From CAZSBG01 sp964605145 (lineage in GTDB: Bacteria; Zhuqueibacterota; Zhuqueibacteria; Thermofontimicrobiales; Thermofontimicrobiaceae): DNA of 64,000 nucleotides. Under the pieces are notes generated by a model. It saw only the letters and a list, made by a program, of their open reading frames with translations. It was not told where the DNA came from and made no database searches. Made by a program: the position numbers and the translations under genes. Numbering within the stretch: position 1 is the stretch's first letter; each line of letters begins with the position of its first letter. Of the stretch, positions 26,140 to 35,437 are shown piece after piece. The stretch covers positions 31,253 through 95,252 of the forward strand of contig CAZSBG010000011.1 in NCBI GenBank assembly GCA_964605145.1, given 5' to 3'.

Positions 26140-27819
26140 TTGACGACATTTCGGATTAGCATTGCTTTTATCATTTTCGTTTTATTGATTTTTGCCAACT
26201 GCGGAAAAAATTCCAACGAGGAATATTTCGCACGGGTGAATGACGAATTTATCCGCGTGACCGAATTCGCTGAACGGCTGGATTATTTCACGCGGATGAC
26301 CGGCATCCGGGATAATTTGCAGACGCGGGAAAATTTACTCGATCAGATGATCGGCGAGCGGCTGCTCATTCAAAATTTTTATGAATCCGGAATGAACGAT
26401 TCGGCGCGATTCAGGCAAAAATTCGAGAGCATTCGAAATCAATTTTATCTGAATACATTCCGCAGGAAAGTCTTTTACGACACAGTCCCGGTCTCGGAGA
26501 ATGAACTGCGGCGCGGATTCCGCTATTACACGCAGCAGTTGAGCGCGCGGCATTTGTACGCCGGCACGGAAGAGGAAGCCGAAGACTTGTACCGGAAGCT
26601 TCAAAACGGCGCCCGATTCGAGGATTTGGCCCGGTTGACATTTCAGGATTCGACGCTGGCGGCCAACGCCGGATATTTGGGCTATTTCGGCAAGGATGAG
26701 ATGGACCCGGCTTTCGAGCGAGCTGCGTTTGCGCTCAAGGTTGGAGAGATTTCGCGGCCGGTGAAAACGAAATTTGGCTACAGCATCATCAAAGTGGAGG
26801 ATCGGTTTTTCAGGCCGTTCGTGAGCGAGCAGGAATTTTTTGATGCGAAACCGGCCATCACCAAAATTCTGAAGCGGGAAAAAGCGCTAACCGCGGCCCA
26901 GGAATTCGGCAGCAAATTGTCCCGCGATATGGATTTCGAATTCAATGAAAAAATCCTGCAATTCCTGTTCGCGGAGATGGAAGAGCCTGGGGAAAATTTA
27001 TCCATTGAAAAAGAAAGTATGTTCGAGCCGGATTTGCTCAAAGATATCCGCAATGAAACGGTCGTCGCTTTTAAAAATGGTTCATGGACGGTCGAGCAAT
27101 TATTGGAAAAAGCGCGATATACCAGCCAGCGGCAGCAGAGCAGGATTCGAAGCGCCAGTGATTTGAAGAATTACATTGCCGGCCTCGTGGTTCGGGATGA
27201 ACTGCTGCGACAGGCCCGGCAAAGCACATGGGCAAAGGACAAAGGGACAAAATCCGAAATCGACCACGCCATCGACGGATACATCGTCGGTCAAATGGTG
27301 AAAATGATTTCCGATACAGCATCCGTGCCCGATGTCGCTGTTAGGGAAGTTTACAACAAAAATCCCGGCGATTATGTTTTTCCGGCTTCGGCCAATGTCA
27401 GGGAAATTTTGGTCTCGGATGACAAATCGGCGAAAGACGTCTCAGCCCAACTGGCAAACGGAGAGCGGTTCTCGGAGTTGGCAAAAAAATACTCCATTCG
27501 GGAATGGGCGCGCGAAAAGGGCGGTGAATTAGGCATGGCGCCGCGATCAAAATATGGAGTGCTGGCGGATACTATTTTTTCTATGCAGCCGGGACAGGTT
27601 ATCGGGCCGTTGCAGATAGATGGCAACGACTCATTCGTTCAAATGATTGCCAGGCTCGATGAGCGGCCAAAAACATTTGACGAAGCGCGTTCTCAGATTG
27701 AAAATGAGATTCTGTGGAAATGGCGAAAAATTCGGCTGCACAATAGGATTCAAATGCTTCGTGACGAAGCGGATATCGAAATTCTGAAAGAAAAATTACG
27801 ATGGTATATTTTCGAATAG
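26140..27819 (+). CDS. periplasmic double-parvulin peptidyl-prolyl isomerase lipoprotein, copy B
   Basis: The 559-aa product starts at TTG 26140 and has a lipoprotein signal (lipid cysteine in IFANC). A helical SurA-N-like part is followed by a first rotamase domain from QLSARHLYAG to KFGYSIIKVED, a helical linker, and a second rotamase-like domain (about 415-510; REKGGELGMAPRS, GPLQIDGNDSFVQMIARL). The architecture and several motifs match copy A at 8667-10430. It ends 20 bases before the copy B receptor gene, so here isomerase and receptor are clearly one operon, supporting a role in folding the receptor or its partners. Confidence 0.87.
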   Translation: MTTFRISIAFIIFVLLIFANCGKNSNEEYFARVNDEFIRVTEFAERLDYFTRMTGIRDNLQTRENLLDQMIGERLLIQNFYESGMNDSARFRQKFESIRNQFYLNTFRRKVFYDTVPVSENELRRGFRYYTQQLSARHLYAGTEEEAEDLYRKLQNGARFEDLARLTFQDSTLAANAGYLGYFGKDEMDPAFERAAFALKVGEISRPVKTKFGYSIIKVEDRFFRPFVSEQEFFDAKPAITKILKREKALTAAQEFGSKLSRDMDFEFNEKILQFLFAEMEEPGENLSIEKESMFEPDLLKDIRNETVVAFKNGSWTVEQLLEKARYTSQRQQSRIRSASDLKNYIAGLVVRDELLRQARQSTWAKDKGTKSEIDHAIDGYIVGQMVKMISDTASVPDVAVREVYNKNPGDYVFPASANVREILVSDDKSAKDVSAQLANGERFSELAKKYSIREWAREKGGELGMAPRSKYGVLADTIFSMQPGQVIGPLQIDGNDSFVQMIARLDERPKTFDEARSQIENEILWKWRKIRLHNRIQMLRDEADIEILKEKLRWYIFE

Positions 27820-27839
27820 AAAACAGGAGGTTGTACTTC

Positions 27840-30602
27840 ATGAAAATGAATACATTGGGGGCAAAATTTCCCCTGCTCTTTCTGAGTATGTTGCTGCTGA
27901 ACAATTTGGGATTTGCCGGCACAACAGGAAAAATCTCCGGATATGTGAAAGACGCACAGGATGGCTCAGCGCTACCCGGGGTGAATATCATTGTCGAGGG
28001 AACAACCATGGGCGCTGCCACTGATTTGAATGGTTACTATGTTATCCTGAATGTCCCCCCCGGCAGATATACGGTGACCGCATCCATGATCGGATACGAA
28101 AAATCGACCTATACCGATGTCAAAGTATCCATCGATTTGACCACGACGGTAGATTTTCAGCTTTCCACCGAAATACTCGATCTGGGAAGGGAAGTGGTAG
28201 TTATTGCGGAGCGTTCCATGGTGAAAAAAGACCTCACATCTGCCGAAGCCCACGTGGACGCCGAGCAAATCGAAAACTTGCCTGTCCAGGAAGTGTCCGA
28301 GGTGCTGGCCCTGCAATCCGGTGTCACCGTGGGGCGTGATGGCGGCATTCACATTCGGGGCGGTCGCTCCTCTGAGGTGGCTTACTGGGTGGACGGCATT
28401 TCAGTCACCGATGTGTACGACGGTTCCATTTCGGTTCAGGTTGAAAATGAATCGGTGCAGGAGCTGCAGGTCATCAGCGGTACATTCAACGCGGAGTACG
28501 GTCAGGCCATGTCCGGTATTGTGAATATCGTGACCAAAGAGGGCGGCAGCGACTATCACCTCAACCTTTCCGGCTATAGCGGCGATTTTGTCAGCGGGAA
28601 CGATATTTTCTACAACATCGATGATGTCAATCCGTTCGCCAATTATAACATGCAGGCCAGCCTGGACGGCCCGGTGCCTTTTATGAAAAATATAAATTTC
28701 TTTGCCACCACGCGCTACTATTCAACCGATGGCTGGTTGTATGGCCAAAATCGCTATCTGCCGAATGGCACTCCCGGCGATAATGAGCCGGTAGCCATGG
28801 CATTCAATAACAAATATTCAGCTCAGGTAAAATTGACCGCCAAATTAACACCAACCATGAAATTCAATATTGGCGTGCTGGGCAGCAAAGTGAATTTCAG
28901 AGACTATAATCACGGCTTCAAATGGAATCCCACCGGCGATGTTGAAAAATTTGATGATGGATACAATATCTCGCTTTTATTCACGCATGCCCTCAGCGCT
29001 CGTTCATTTTATACATTGAATGTGTCTAACTACTACAAACGGTTCAATGAATATCTTTATGAGAATCCGTTCAACACAAATTACGTGCATCCTGATTCCA
29101 TGATTGTGCCGGCATACGCCTTTCTGGATCAGGGCACAAATTTGCATCATTTTAAACGAAACACCAATACATGGGTGGGAAAATTCGATTACACCGTTCA
29201 GTTGAATCCACTTCATCAGATAAAAGCCGGCATGGAAGGACGATTGCATCGATTGTTCCTGGATGAATACACCCTGGTTGCCGCCCGGGATAATAAAGGC
29301 CAGGAAATTACGCCGTTTCAAACAGCGATACTTGATATCAATACGCCCAATCACAACATGTACACACGAAAACCTGTTGAATTTTCATTGTATGTTCAGG
29401 ATAAAATTGAATACAAAAGCATGATTGTCAATGTGGGAATGCGGTTCGACTATTTCAATTCCAATGGAAGGGTGCTGAATGATCAAACGGATCCCAATGT
29501 CTATAATCCGTTTAAGCCTGAAAATATTTATCACGATCCGAATTTGCCGGACTCCCTGCTTGGTCTGCCGGGGAACCTGAAAACTGTGGATGATCGACTT
29601 GAATACTGGTATTCGGATGCAACTCCGAAATATCAGGTGAGTCCGCGGTTTGGAATTGCCTATCCCATTACCGACCGGGGCACCATCCATTTTTCTTACG
29701 GGCATTTTCTGCAGATTCCAAATTTTCTTTATTTGTACGCCAATCCCGGCTATAAAGTCCCGTCCGGAACCGGCATTCACGGACCTTTTGGAAATGCTGA
29801 TTTGGAACCGCAGCGCACGGTGATGTACGAAATTGGTTTGCAGCAGCAACTCACCGATCAGATGGCCTTCGATATCACCAGTTTCTACCGCGATGTGCGA
29901 AACTGGGTGACCACCAGCGTGGCGGTTGAAACGTACATTCCGGGTGTTTCGTATTCGAATTATATCAATAAGGATTATGCCAATGTCCGCGGTGTAACCG
30001 TGTCGTTAGATATGCGCCCGGTGAATAATTTTTCCATGAATCTCGATTACACGTACCAGGTGGCCGAGGGCAGCAATTCCGATCCCAATGAAGAATTTTA
30101 CGCCATGCAAACCCAGGCAGAACCCACGAAAATGATTATCCCGCTTAACTGGGATCAAACGCATACGCTCAACGGTGCGTTTACCTATGCATCGTCATGG
30201 GGCGGTTTAAGCCTGCTGGGCCGGTATGGCTCCGGTTTGCCGTATTCGCCGAGCATCAGCGTTGCATCGCGTCAGGGCCAGAATCTGTCCACCGGACTGA
30301 GGAAAAACAGCCGAAGAAAACCCACGAATATCACATTCGATATGAAGCTCCACAAAAGCTTAAAGATGGGAAATCTCAGGGCCATATTGTTTGCCAATGT
30401 GTACAATTTATTCGATCGTAAGAATGAACTCGATGTCTTTGGCGACACCGGTCGGGCGAATAACACTTTGGAAGCGACCAATGTGGCTGAAACCGAGGGT
30501 GTACGCGTGAATACAATCGATGAATACCTTGTTTATCCACACTTTTATTCAGCCCCGCGCGAAATTCTAATTGGGCTTGAAATTGATTTGTCCAAATTAT
30601 AA
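27840..30602 (+). CDS. TonB-dependent receptor with carboxypeptidase-regulatory-like domain, copy B
   Basis: From ATG 27840 (AGGAGG nine bases upstream) the product is 920 aa with the same architecture as 12804-15617: signal peptide to GFAGTTG, CarboxypepD_reg-like domain (KISGYVKDAQDGSALPG), plug with IHIRGGRSSEVAYWVDGI and FNAEYGQAMSGIVNIVTKEGG, and a barrel ending EILIGLEIDLSKL. Shared stretches such as FNAEYGQAMSG and VMYEIGLQQQ show recent common descent, while the external loops differ, implying a different or modified ligand. Confidence 0.92.
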   Translation: MKMNTLGAKFPLLFLSMLLLNNLGFAGTTGKISGYVKDAQDGSALPGVNIIVEGTTMGAATDLNGYYVILNVPPGRYTVTASMIGYEKSTYTDVKVSIDLTTTVDFQLSTEILDLGREVVVIAERSMVKKDLTSAEAHVDAEQIENLPVQEVSEVLALQSGVTVGRDGGIHIRGGRSSEVAYWVDGISVTDVYDGSISVQVENESVQELQVISGTFNAEYGQAMSGIVNIVTKEGGSDYHLNLSGYSGDFVSGNDIFYNIDDVNPFANYNMQASLDGPVPFMKNINFFATTRYYSTDGWLYGQNRYLPNGTPGDNEPVAMAFNNKYSAQVKLTAKLTPTMKFNIGVLGSKVNFRDYNHGFKWNPTGDVEKFDDGYNISLLFTHALSARSFYTLNVSNYYKRFNEYLYENPFNTNYVHPDSMIVPAYAFLDQGTNLHHFKRNTNTWVGKFDYTVQLNPLHQIKAGMEGRLHRLFLDEYTLVAARDNKGQEITPFQTAILDINTPNHNMYTRKPVEFSLYVQDKIEYKSMIVNVGMRFDYFNSNGRVLNDQTDPNVYNPFKPENIYHDPNLPDSLLGLPGNLKTVDDRLEYWYSDATPKYQVSPRFGIAYPITDRGTIHFSYGHFLQIPNFLYLYANPGYKVPSGTGIHGPFGNADLEPQRTVMYEIGLQQQLTDQMAFDITSFYRDVRNWVTTSVAVETYIPGVSYSNYINKDYANVRGVTVSLDMRPVNNFSMNLDYTYQVAEGSNSDPNEEFYAMQTQAEPTKMIIPLNWDQTHTLNGAFTYASSWGGLSLLGRYGSGLPYSPSISVASRQGQNLSTGLRKNSRRKPTNITFDMKLHKSLKMGNLRAILFANVYNLFDRKNELDVFGDTGRANNTLEATNVAETEGVRVNTIDEYLVYPHFYSAPREILIGLEIDLSKL

Positions 30603-30625
30603 TTTGTTATCACAGGAGAAATAAA

Positions 30626-33600
30626 ATGGCTGTAAAACGCTTTTTTATATTATTTTTCATTTTTCTATGGGTGTTGCCCGGCCTTGCACAGCACGAACCC
30701 AGCAAGGAGCGGGGCAATTCCAGCTATCGGCGAACGACGGATATTTCCGGCAACATGGTTCGAACAACCATCTGGAATAACGGCACGACCGGCCGAACCA
30801 AGCCCGGGGACGGCATTCCCTATGAGTGGCCGAAAAACACCGGAAAACACTATCTTGCACAAACCGGGCTGATGATCGGCGCTGAGGTCATGCTGGAGGA
30901 CGGTACCATTCGTCCCATAACAGCGGTGCATTCACGAAGCAGCGACCAGGGTGACTCGTGGCAGATGGAGCCAATTAAAGAATACTGCAATCCCAATTCC
31001 AGGGATATTGCGCTAACCACGCTTGCTGCAACAGCGGCAGACCGCCAGACATGGCCGGATTCATGGCCGGACAAATTGGACGATGAAGATGATCCGGGCT
31101 GGCCCGGCTCATGGAATGGTTATTTCGGGAAAAATCAATTCAAAGCGGATTATGAATTATACTACAAAATATCGGATGACAGCTATGACCGCTATGAATA
31201 TTACCCGGATACCACCGATTTCTCCCGTCGCGGACTCGGCCTGTTGGTGGATGTTCGGGTCCTGCAATGGTCCCAAATTCTTGTCAACGATGTTGTTTTT
31301 GTGCTGTACGACATAAAAAATGATGGGACCAAAGATATGGATAAAGCTGCCGTCACCCTGTTTGTATTTGATTTGGTCGGCGGCGATGGCGACAATATGG
31401 ACGATCATTCCGATTTTGACCTGCTCAATGATGTGGCCTGGTGTACGGATTCACCGCCTTACCAGGGCAACAATGCGTTCGGCGACGATCCTGTGGGCGT
31501 TGCTGCCACTTCGTTCCTGGAAACGCCCGGCAATGCCATTGACGGAATCGACAATGATGGCGATGGCGAGGAAAACAGCCCAATTGTCACCGAAACCATG
31601 ATTTTTGATGAAGACCCAACCAACCAAATCGATGATAACGGAAATGGCCTCATCGATGAAAACAAAACACATATTGCTTTTGGTGAACAGGTAGGCGTTG
31701 GCTATCGCGATCACATCGATAACGATGGTGACGGCGAAAGCGGCAGTCCGCTGGTGACTTTGGAAATGTTAGCCGGCGAAATTGTCGGAAACGGGAAAGA
31801 TGATAATTTGAATGGCCTGTACGATGAAGATGATTCTGATGTTGGAAAAGCCTACCGTGATTGGATCGATAATAATGGAAACGGCGAAGAAAACAGCCCG
31901 GTTATTACGCAGGAAATCGTCGATGCGGCTGTGGATAATGGCGGACGATATGTCGTGGGGAATGGCATTGCATTGTACGATGTAGGCCCGGAAGATTTGG
32001 GCATGAAGTACGCAGACGGCGTGGACAATGATGGAAACGGGGCTGTGGATGAAAACATCGATGAAGGCATCGACGAAATGATCGATGAATCACGCGAAAA
32101 TTTTATCGATGACGATGGTGATTGGGATCCATTCAATGATGACGTCGGACTCGATGGTGATGCTCAGACAGTGGACAAAGGTCAGAACGACGGTGTTCCT
32201 ACGAGCGGCGCCGGAACGGATTTTCCGGGCGAACCCAATATCGATAAAACGGATGTGGCGGAATCGGATCAGTTGGGTGTGACCAATGTTCAGTATCAGC
32301 CAGCCGGAGATTTTCACACGGAACAGGATGATAACACCTGGCGCCGATGGATGACGCCGGGTAAATTCTGGGATCCCACCATCGACTATACCGGCGAATT
32401 CGATTTATTCGTGTCATCCGGATTCTTTCCGCTGAAAGCAGGCCAACGCGAACGCGTGTCTATGGCGGTCAATCTTGGACAGGACAGGGAAGACGCCATT
32501 CGAAACAGAGACATGTCTCAAAAAACGTATGATCTTGATTATACATTTGCCACCGCGCCAATCATTCCAACACTCACAGCAATCCCGGGGGATAACAAGG
32601 TAACCCTCTATTGGGATACAAAGTCTGAGTTATCTTACGATAAATTCATGGCAGATATTGGCGCCGAGGGTTATGATTTCGAGGGATACCGAATTTACAA
32701 GGCAACCGATCCTGCATTTGAAGACGCGTACACAATCACAGATGCAGATGGCAATTATACCTATTATAAACCTGTGGCGCAATTCGACCTGGTGAACGGC
32801 ATCACCGGACTCGATTCATTAGGTATCAACGGCGCTCATTTCGATATGGGGGATGACACAGGACTGCGTCATTCCTGGGTGGATGAAAATGTTGTGAATG
32901 GTCAGGCATATTATTATGCTGTCACTGCCTACGACCGCCAGGCGGCCTGGGCAGAAATTCCTCCCAGCGAAACTCCCATTCCAATTACGGTGGAAACGAC
33001 CGGTGAAGTGAAGATGGGAAGCAATGTCGCGCGCGTAGTGCCCAATGCGCCTGCCGCCGGATATATTGCCCCGAAGTTAATTAATCTGGAGAAACCGGTG
33101 CTCGGCACCACAACCGGCACCATCAACTACGATATTGTGGATTCCCGGATTATTCCGAACAATCATACCTACAGAATCACTTTCAGAGATACGCTCATCG
33201 AAGGTCAGGAATTAACGGATACGGATACCCTGACCACGCTGGATTTTTCGCTGTTCGATGTGACCCATGAAGATCAGGGAAAAGTGGATACGTTAATCTG
33301 GCGTTCCGACAAACTGAAAAGTACGGATGAAGTGCCGATGACCGATGGTTTCAGATTGATTCTGGATAACGAGGACAAAATTGCAATAAATCAAACGTTG
33401 TCCAAATGGAATAATGATGAAGTTTTTCCGCTATCACTGCTGCCATTTCAGGCAGGATTCTGGATTGGTTTTCCCAATCCTGCAGATTACAGAATCACTT
33501 TTGGTGATGTGGGCATTGATACTTCTGTTTATCTCTATGTTCGAAGAGGTGTTGAACTGCAGCCCACGCCGGTGAATTTTACTGTCTATAACATTACCGA

Positions 33601-34195
33601 TTCGGCGCGGGTTGATTTTGCGTTCTGGGAAACCCACGGAGACGATGGTATTTTCTCGGCTTCTTACCTGGAAACAGACGTCATTGTTTTTATGGAAGAA
33701 AATGCACTTGGAGAGCTGGCGCCAAGCTGGCGATTCAAGGTTGTTTTCGATACACTTCATCGGAATCCTGAAAGCGGCGATGTTGCGGAATTGTTCGTTA
33801 CCAAACCATTCCTTTCCAATGTGGTGTTCGAATTCACCACAGACAGCGCCAAAATCGATGTTCGCGAAGCTCAGAATGACCTGGACAGAATTAAAGTCGT
33901 TCCCAATCCCTATGTGGCTGCCGCCAGTTGGGAACCACGGAGCTTCTTCACTTCCGGACGCGGACCGCGCTCTATTCATTTCAATCACCTGCCCAAAGAC
34001 TGCACCATCCGGATTTTTACCGTGAGCGGTGAACTGGTGGATACCATCGAGCATCACAGTTTAATGGACGATGGCTCTGCAGAATGGGGTGTGTTGACGC
34101 GCGATAATCTAACCCTTGCTTATGGCGTGTATATTTATCACGTCGAAGCGCCGGGTATTGGAGAGAAAATTGGAAAATTTGCAATTATCAAATAA
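30626..34195 (+). CDS. large secreted protein with expanded Asp/Asn-rich repeats and C-terminal Ig/sorting domain, copy B
   Basis: The 1189-aa paralogue of 15672-19169 has a signal peptide (to LPGLAQ), the same EWPKNTGKHYLAQ block and the same C-terminal tail (VVPNPYVA, IRIFTVSGELVDTI, AYGVYIYHVEA). The Ca-binding-like region is enlarged to about seven units (GIDNDGDGEENSP, QIDDNGNGLIDEN, HIDNDGDGESGSP, DDNLNGLYDEDD, WIDNNGNGEENSP, GVDNDGNGAVDEN and FIDDDGDWDPFND), against three in copy A. It shares the following GAGTDFPGEPNIDKTD block. It is probably a surface partner of the copy B receptor; the biochemical function is unknown. Confidence 0.75.
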   Translation: MAVKRFFILFFIFLWVLPGLAQHEPSKERGNSSYRRTTDISGNMVRTTIWNNGTTGRTKPGDGIPYEWPKNTGKHYLAQTGLMIGAEVMLEDGTIRPITAVHSRSSDQGDSWQMEPIKEYCNPNSRDIALTTLAATAADRQTWPDSWPDKLDDEDDPGWPGSWNGYFGKNQFKADYELYYKISDDSYDRYEYYPDTTDFSRRGLGLLVDVRVLQWSQILVNDVVFVLYDIKNDGTKDMDKAAVTLFVFDLVGGDGDNMDDHSDFDLLNDVAWCTDSPPYQGNNAFGDDPVGVAATSFLETPGNAIDGIDNDGDGEENSPIVTETMIFDEDPTNQIDDNGNGLIDENKTHIAFGEQVGVGYRDHIDNDGDGESGSPLVTLEMLAGEIVGNGKDDNLNGLYDEDDSDVGKAYRDWIDNNGNGEENSPVITQEIVDAAVDNGGRYVVGNGIALYDVGPEDLGMKYADGVDNDGNGAVDENIDEGIDEMIDESRENFIDDDGDWDPFNDDVGLDGDAQTVDKGQNDGVPTSGAGTDFPGEPNIDKTDVAESDQLGVTNVQYQPAGDFHTEQDDNTWRRWMTPGKFWDPTIDYTGEFDLFVSSGFFPLKAGQRERVSMAVNLGQDREDAIRNRDMSQKTYDLDYTFATAPIIPTLTAIPGDNKVTLYWDTKSELSYDKFMADIGAEGYDFEGYRIYKATDPAFEDAYTITDADGNYTYYKPVAQFDLVNGITGLDSLGINGAHFDMGDDTGLRHSWVDENVVNGQAYYYAVTAYDRQAAWAEIPPSETPIPITVETTGEVKMGSNVARVVPNAPAAGYIAPKLINLEKPVLGTTTGTINYDIVDSRIIPNNHTYRITFRDTLIEGQELTDTDTLTTLDFSLFDVTHEDQGKVDTLIWRSDKLKSTDEVPMTDGFRLILDNEDKIAINQTLSKWNNDEVFPLSLLPFQAGFWIGFPNPADYRITFGDVGIDTSVYLYVRRGVELQPTPVNFTVYNITDSARVDFAFWETHGDDGIFSASYLETDVIVFMEENALGELAPSWRFKVVFDTLHRNPESGDVAELFVTKPFLSNVVFEFTTDSAKIDVREAQNDLDRIKVVPNPYVAAASWEPRSFFTSGRGPRSIHFNHLPKDCTIRIFTVSGELVDTIEHHSLMDDGSAEWGVLTRDNLTLAYGVYIYHVEAPGIGEKIGKFAIIK

Positions 34196-34212
34196 ATACA
34201 GGAGAGTTACTG

Positions 34213-35244
34213 GTGAAATCATATAGAATAATGCTGACAGTGAACGTGCTGTTAATTCTTGGACTGACCTTCCCGGCGCAGAGTCAGGAAGTTACCAAAA
34301 TCGGGACGACCGCTGCAAAAGTATTGAGCATCCCTGTGGGTTCGAGAGCCCTTGGAATGGGCGGCGCTTTCGTATCCGTTGCGGATGACGCCACTGCGCT
34401 ATACTGGAATCCGTCCGGCATTGCGCGGCTCGATAGAAATGAATTTGTATTCATGCACTCCAACTGGCTGGCTGATATTCGTTTCGACTTTGTTGGATTG
34501 GTTATTTCCATGGGCAATGCAGGAACGGTAGGACTCAGTTTCACGGCCATGACTATGGATGAAATGGATATCACCACAGAGTATGATCCTGAGGGGACAG
34601 GGGAAACATTTTCAGCGGCGAGCTTTGTTGCCGGTCTATCCTTTGCCCGGAATTTAACCACAAATTTTTCCATCGGCGGCACTGTCAAGTACATCACAGA
34701 AAATATATGGAATTCCAATGCAACAGGAATCGCGATCGATATTGGTACGTTATTTGTCACCCCGTTTCAGGGTGTGAAACTTGGCGCGAGCATTTCCAAT
34801 TTTGGTCAGAAAATGCAGATTATGGGCGATGACCTGCTGGTCCAAAAGGACATCGTTGGAAACCAGGCCGGAAATAACGAAAGTGTGAATGCATACCTTG
34901 CCACGGACAAATTTGATTTACCCCTCACCATGCGAATTGGAATCTCAAAAGATATTATCAACACCGATTTCAATCGACTTGTTGTGGCCGTCGATGGTTT
35001 GCATCCCAACGATAATACGGAGTCCTTCAATATTGGCGGCGAATATTCGACTCTTCGGAATATTGTGTCTTTCCGCGGCGGACTGAAATCACTGGGAATG
35101 AAAGATCGCGAAGAAAAGTTTGGAATTGGCATTGGATTTAATTATTTTATGGGAGGCGGACGTCGCATAAAAATTGATTATGCGTATGAACAATTTGTTC
35201 ATCTGAATGATATTCACCAATTTACTTTGGCTGTGAAGTTTTAA
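34213..35244 (+). CDS. PorV/PorQ-type (UPF0164) outer-membrane protein, copy B
   Basis: The 343-aa protein starts at GTG 34213 with an AGGAGAG site. Signal peptide to FPAQSQ; the signature IGTTAAKVLSIPVGSRALGM and AFVSVADDATALYWNPSGIA are followed by a FadL-like barrel ending FTLAVKF. It is paralogous to 19190-20209, and its start lies 18 bases after the stop of the large secreted protein gene. Confidence 0.88.
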   Translation: MKSYRIMLTVNVLLILGLTFPAQSQEVTKIGTTAAKVLSIPVGSRALGMGGAFVSVADDATALYWNPSGIARLDRNEFVFMHSNWLADIRFDFVGLVISMGNAGTVGLSFTAMTMDEMDITTEYDPEGTGETFSAASFVAGLSFARNLTTNFSIGGTVKYITENIWNSNATGIAIDIGTLFVTPFQGVKLGASISNFGQKMQIMGDDLLVQKDIVGNQAGNNESVNAYLATDKFDLPLTMRIGISKDIINTDFNRLVVAVDGLHPNDNTESFNIGGEYSTLRNIVSFRGGLKSLGMKDREEKFGIGIGFNYFMGGGRRIKIDYAYEQFVHLNDIHQFTLAVKF

Positions 35245-35284
35245 TGAAATATAAACGTGTGCACATTTTCAAACCAAAATGGAT

Positions 35285-35383
35285 AAAGGAGGTGATACGG
35301 CAAAAATTAAGTTGAAAATGAACTGATGACTTTGACCAAAAGGAGGTGATTTAATTCCATTCGTGCGTGTAAAGCCAAACTAA
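35285..35383 (+). other. two perfect Shine-Dalgarno sequences with only mini-frames; possible rpsU-like start
   Basis: AAAGGAGGTGAT occurs twice, at 35285-35296 and 35339-35350. After the second, the frame from ATT 35354 reads IPFVRVKPN then TAA (35381-35383). It resembles the N-terminus of ribosomal protein S21 (MPxVRVKxNE) with ATT in place of ATG. It may be a decayed or relocated rpsU leader, a leader peptide, or chance. No protein-length frame follows either site. Confidence 0.3.
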
Positions 35384-35437
35384 TAAAAAAATTACTTTAC
35401 ACTTAATTGATTAATCATTTAACTAAGGAGGACGTTG

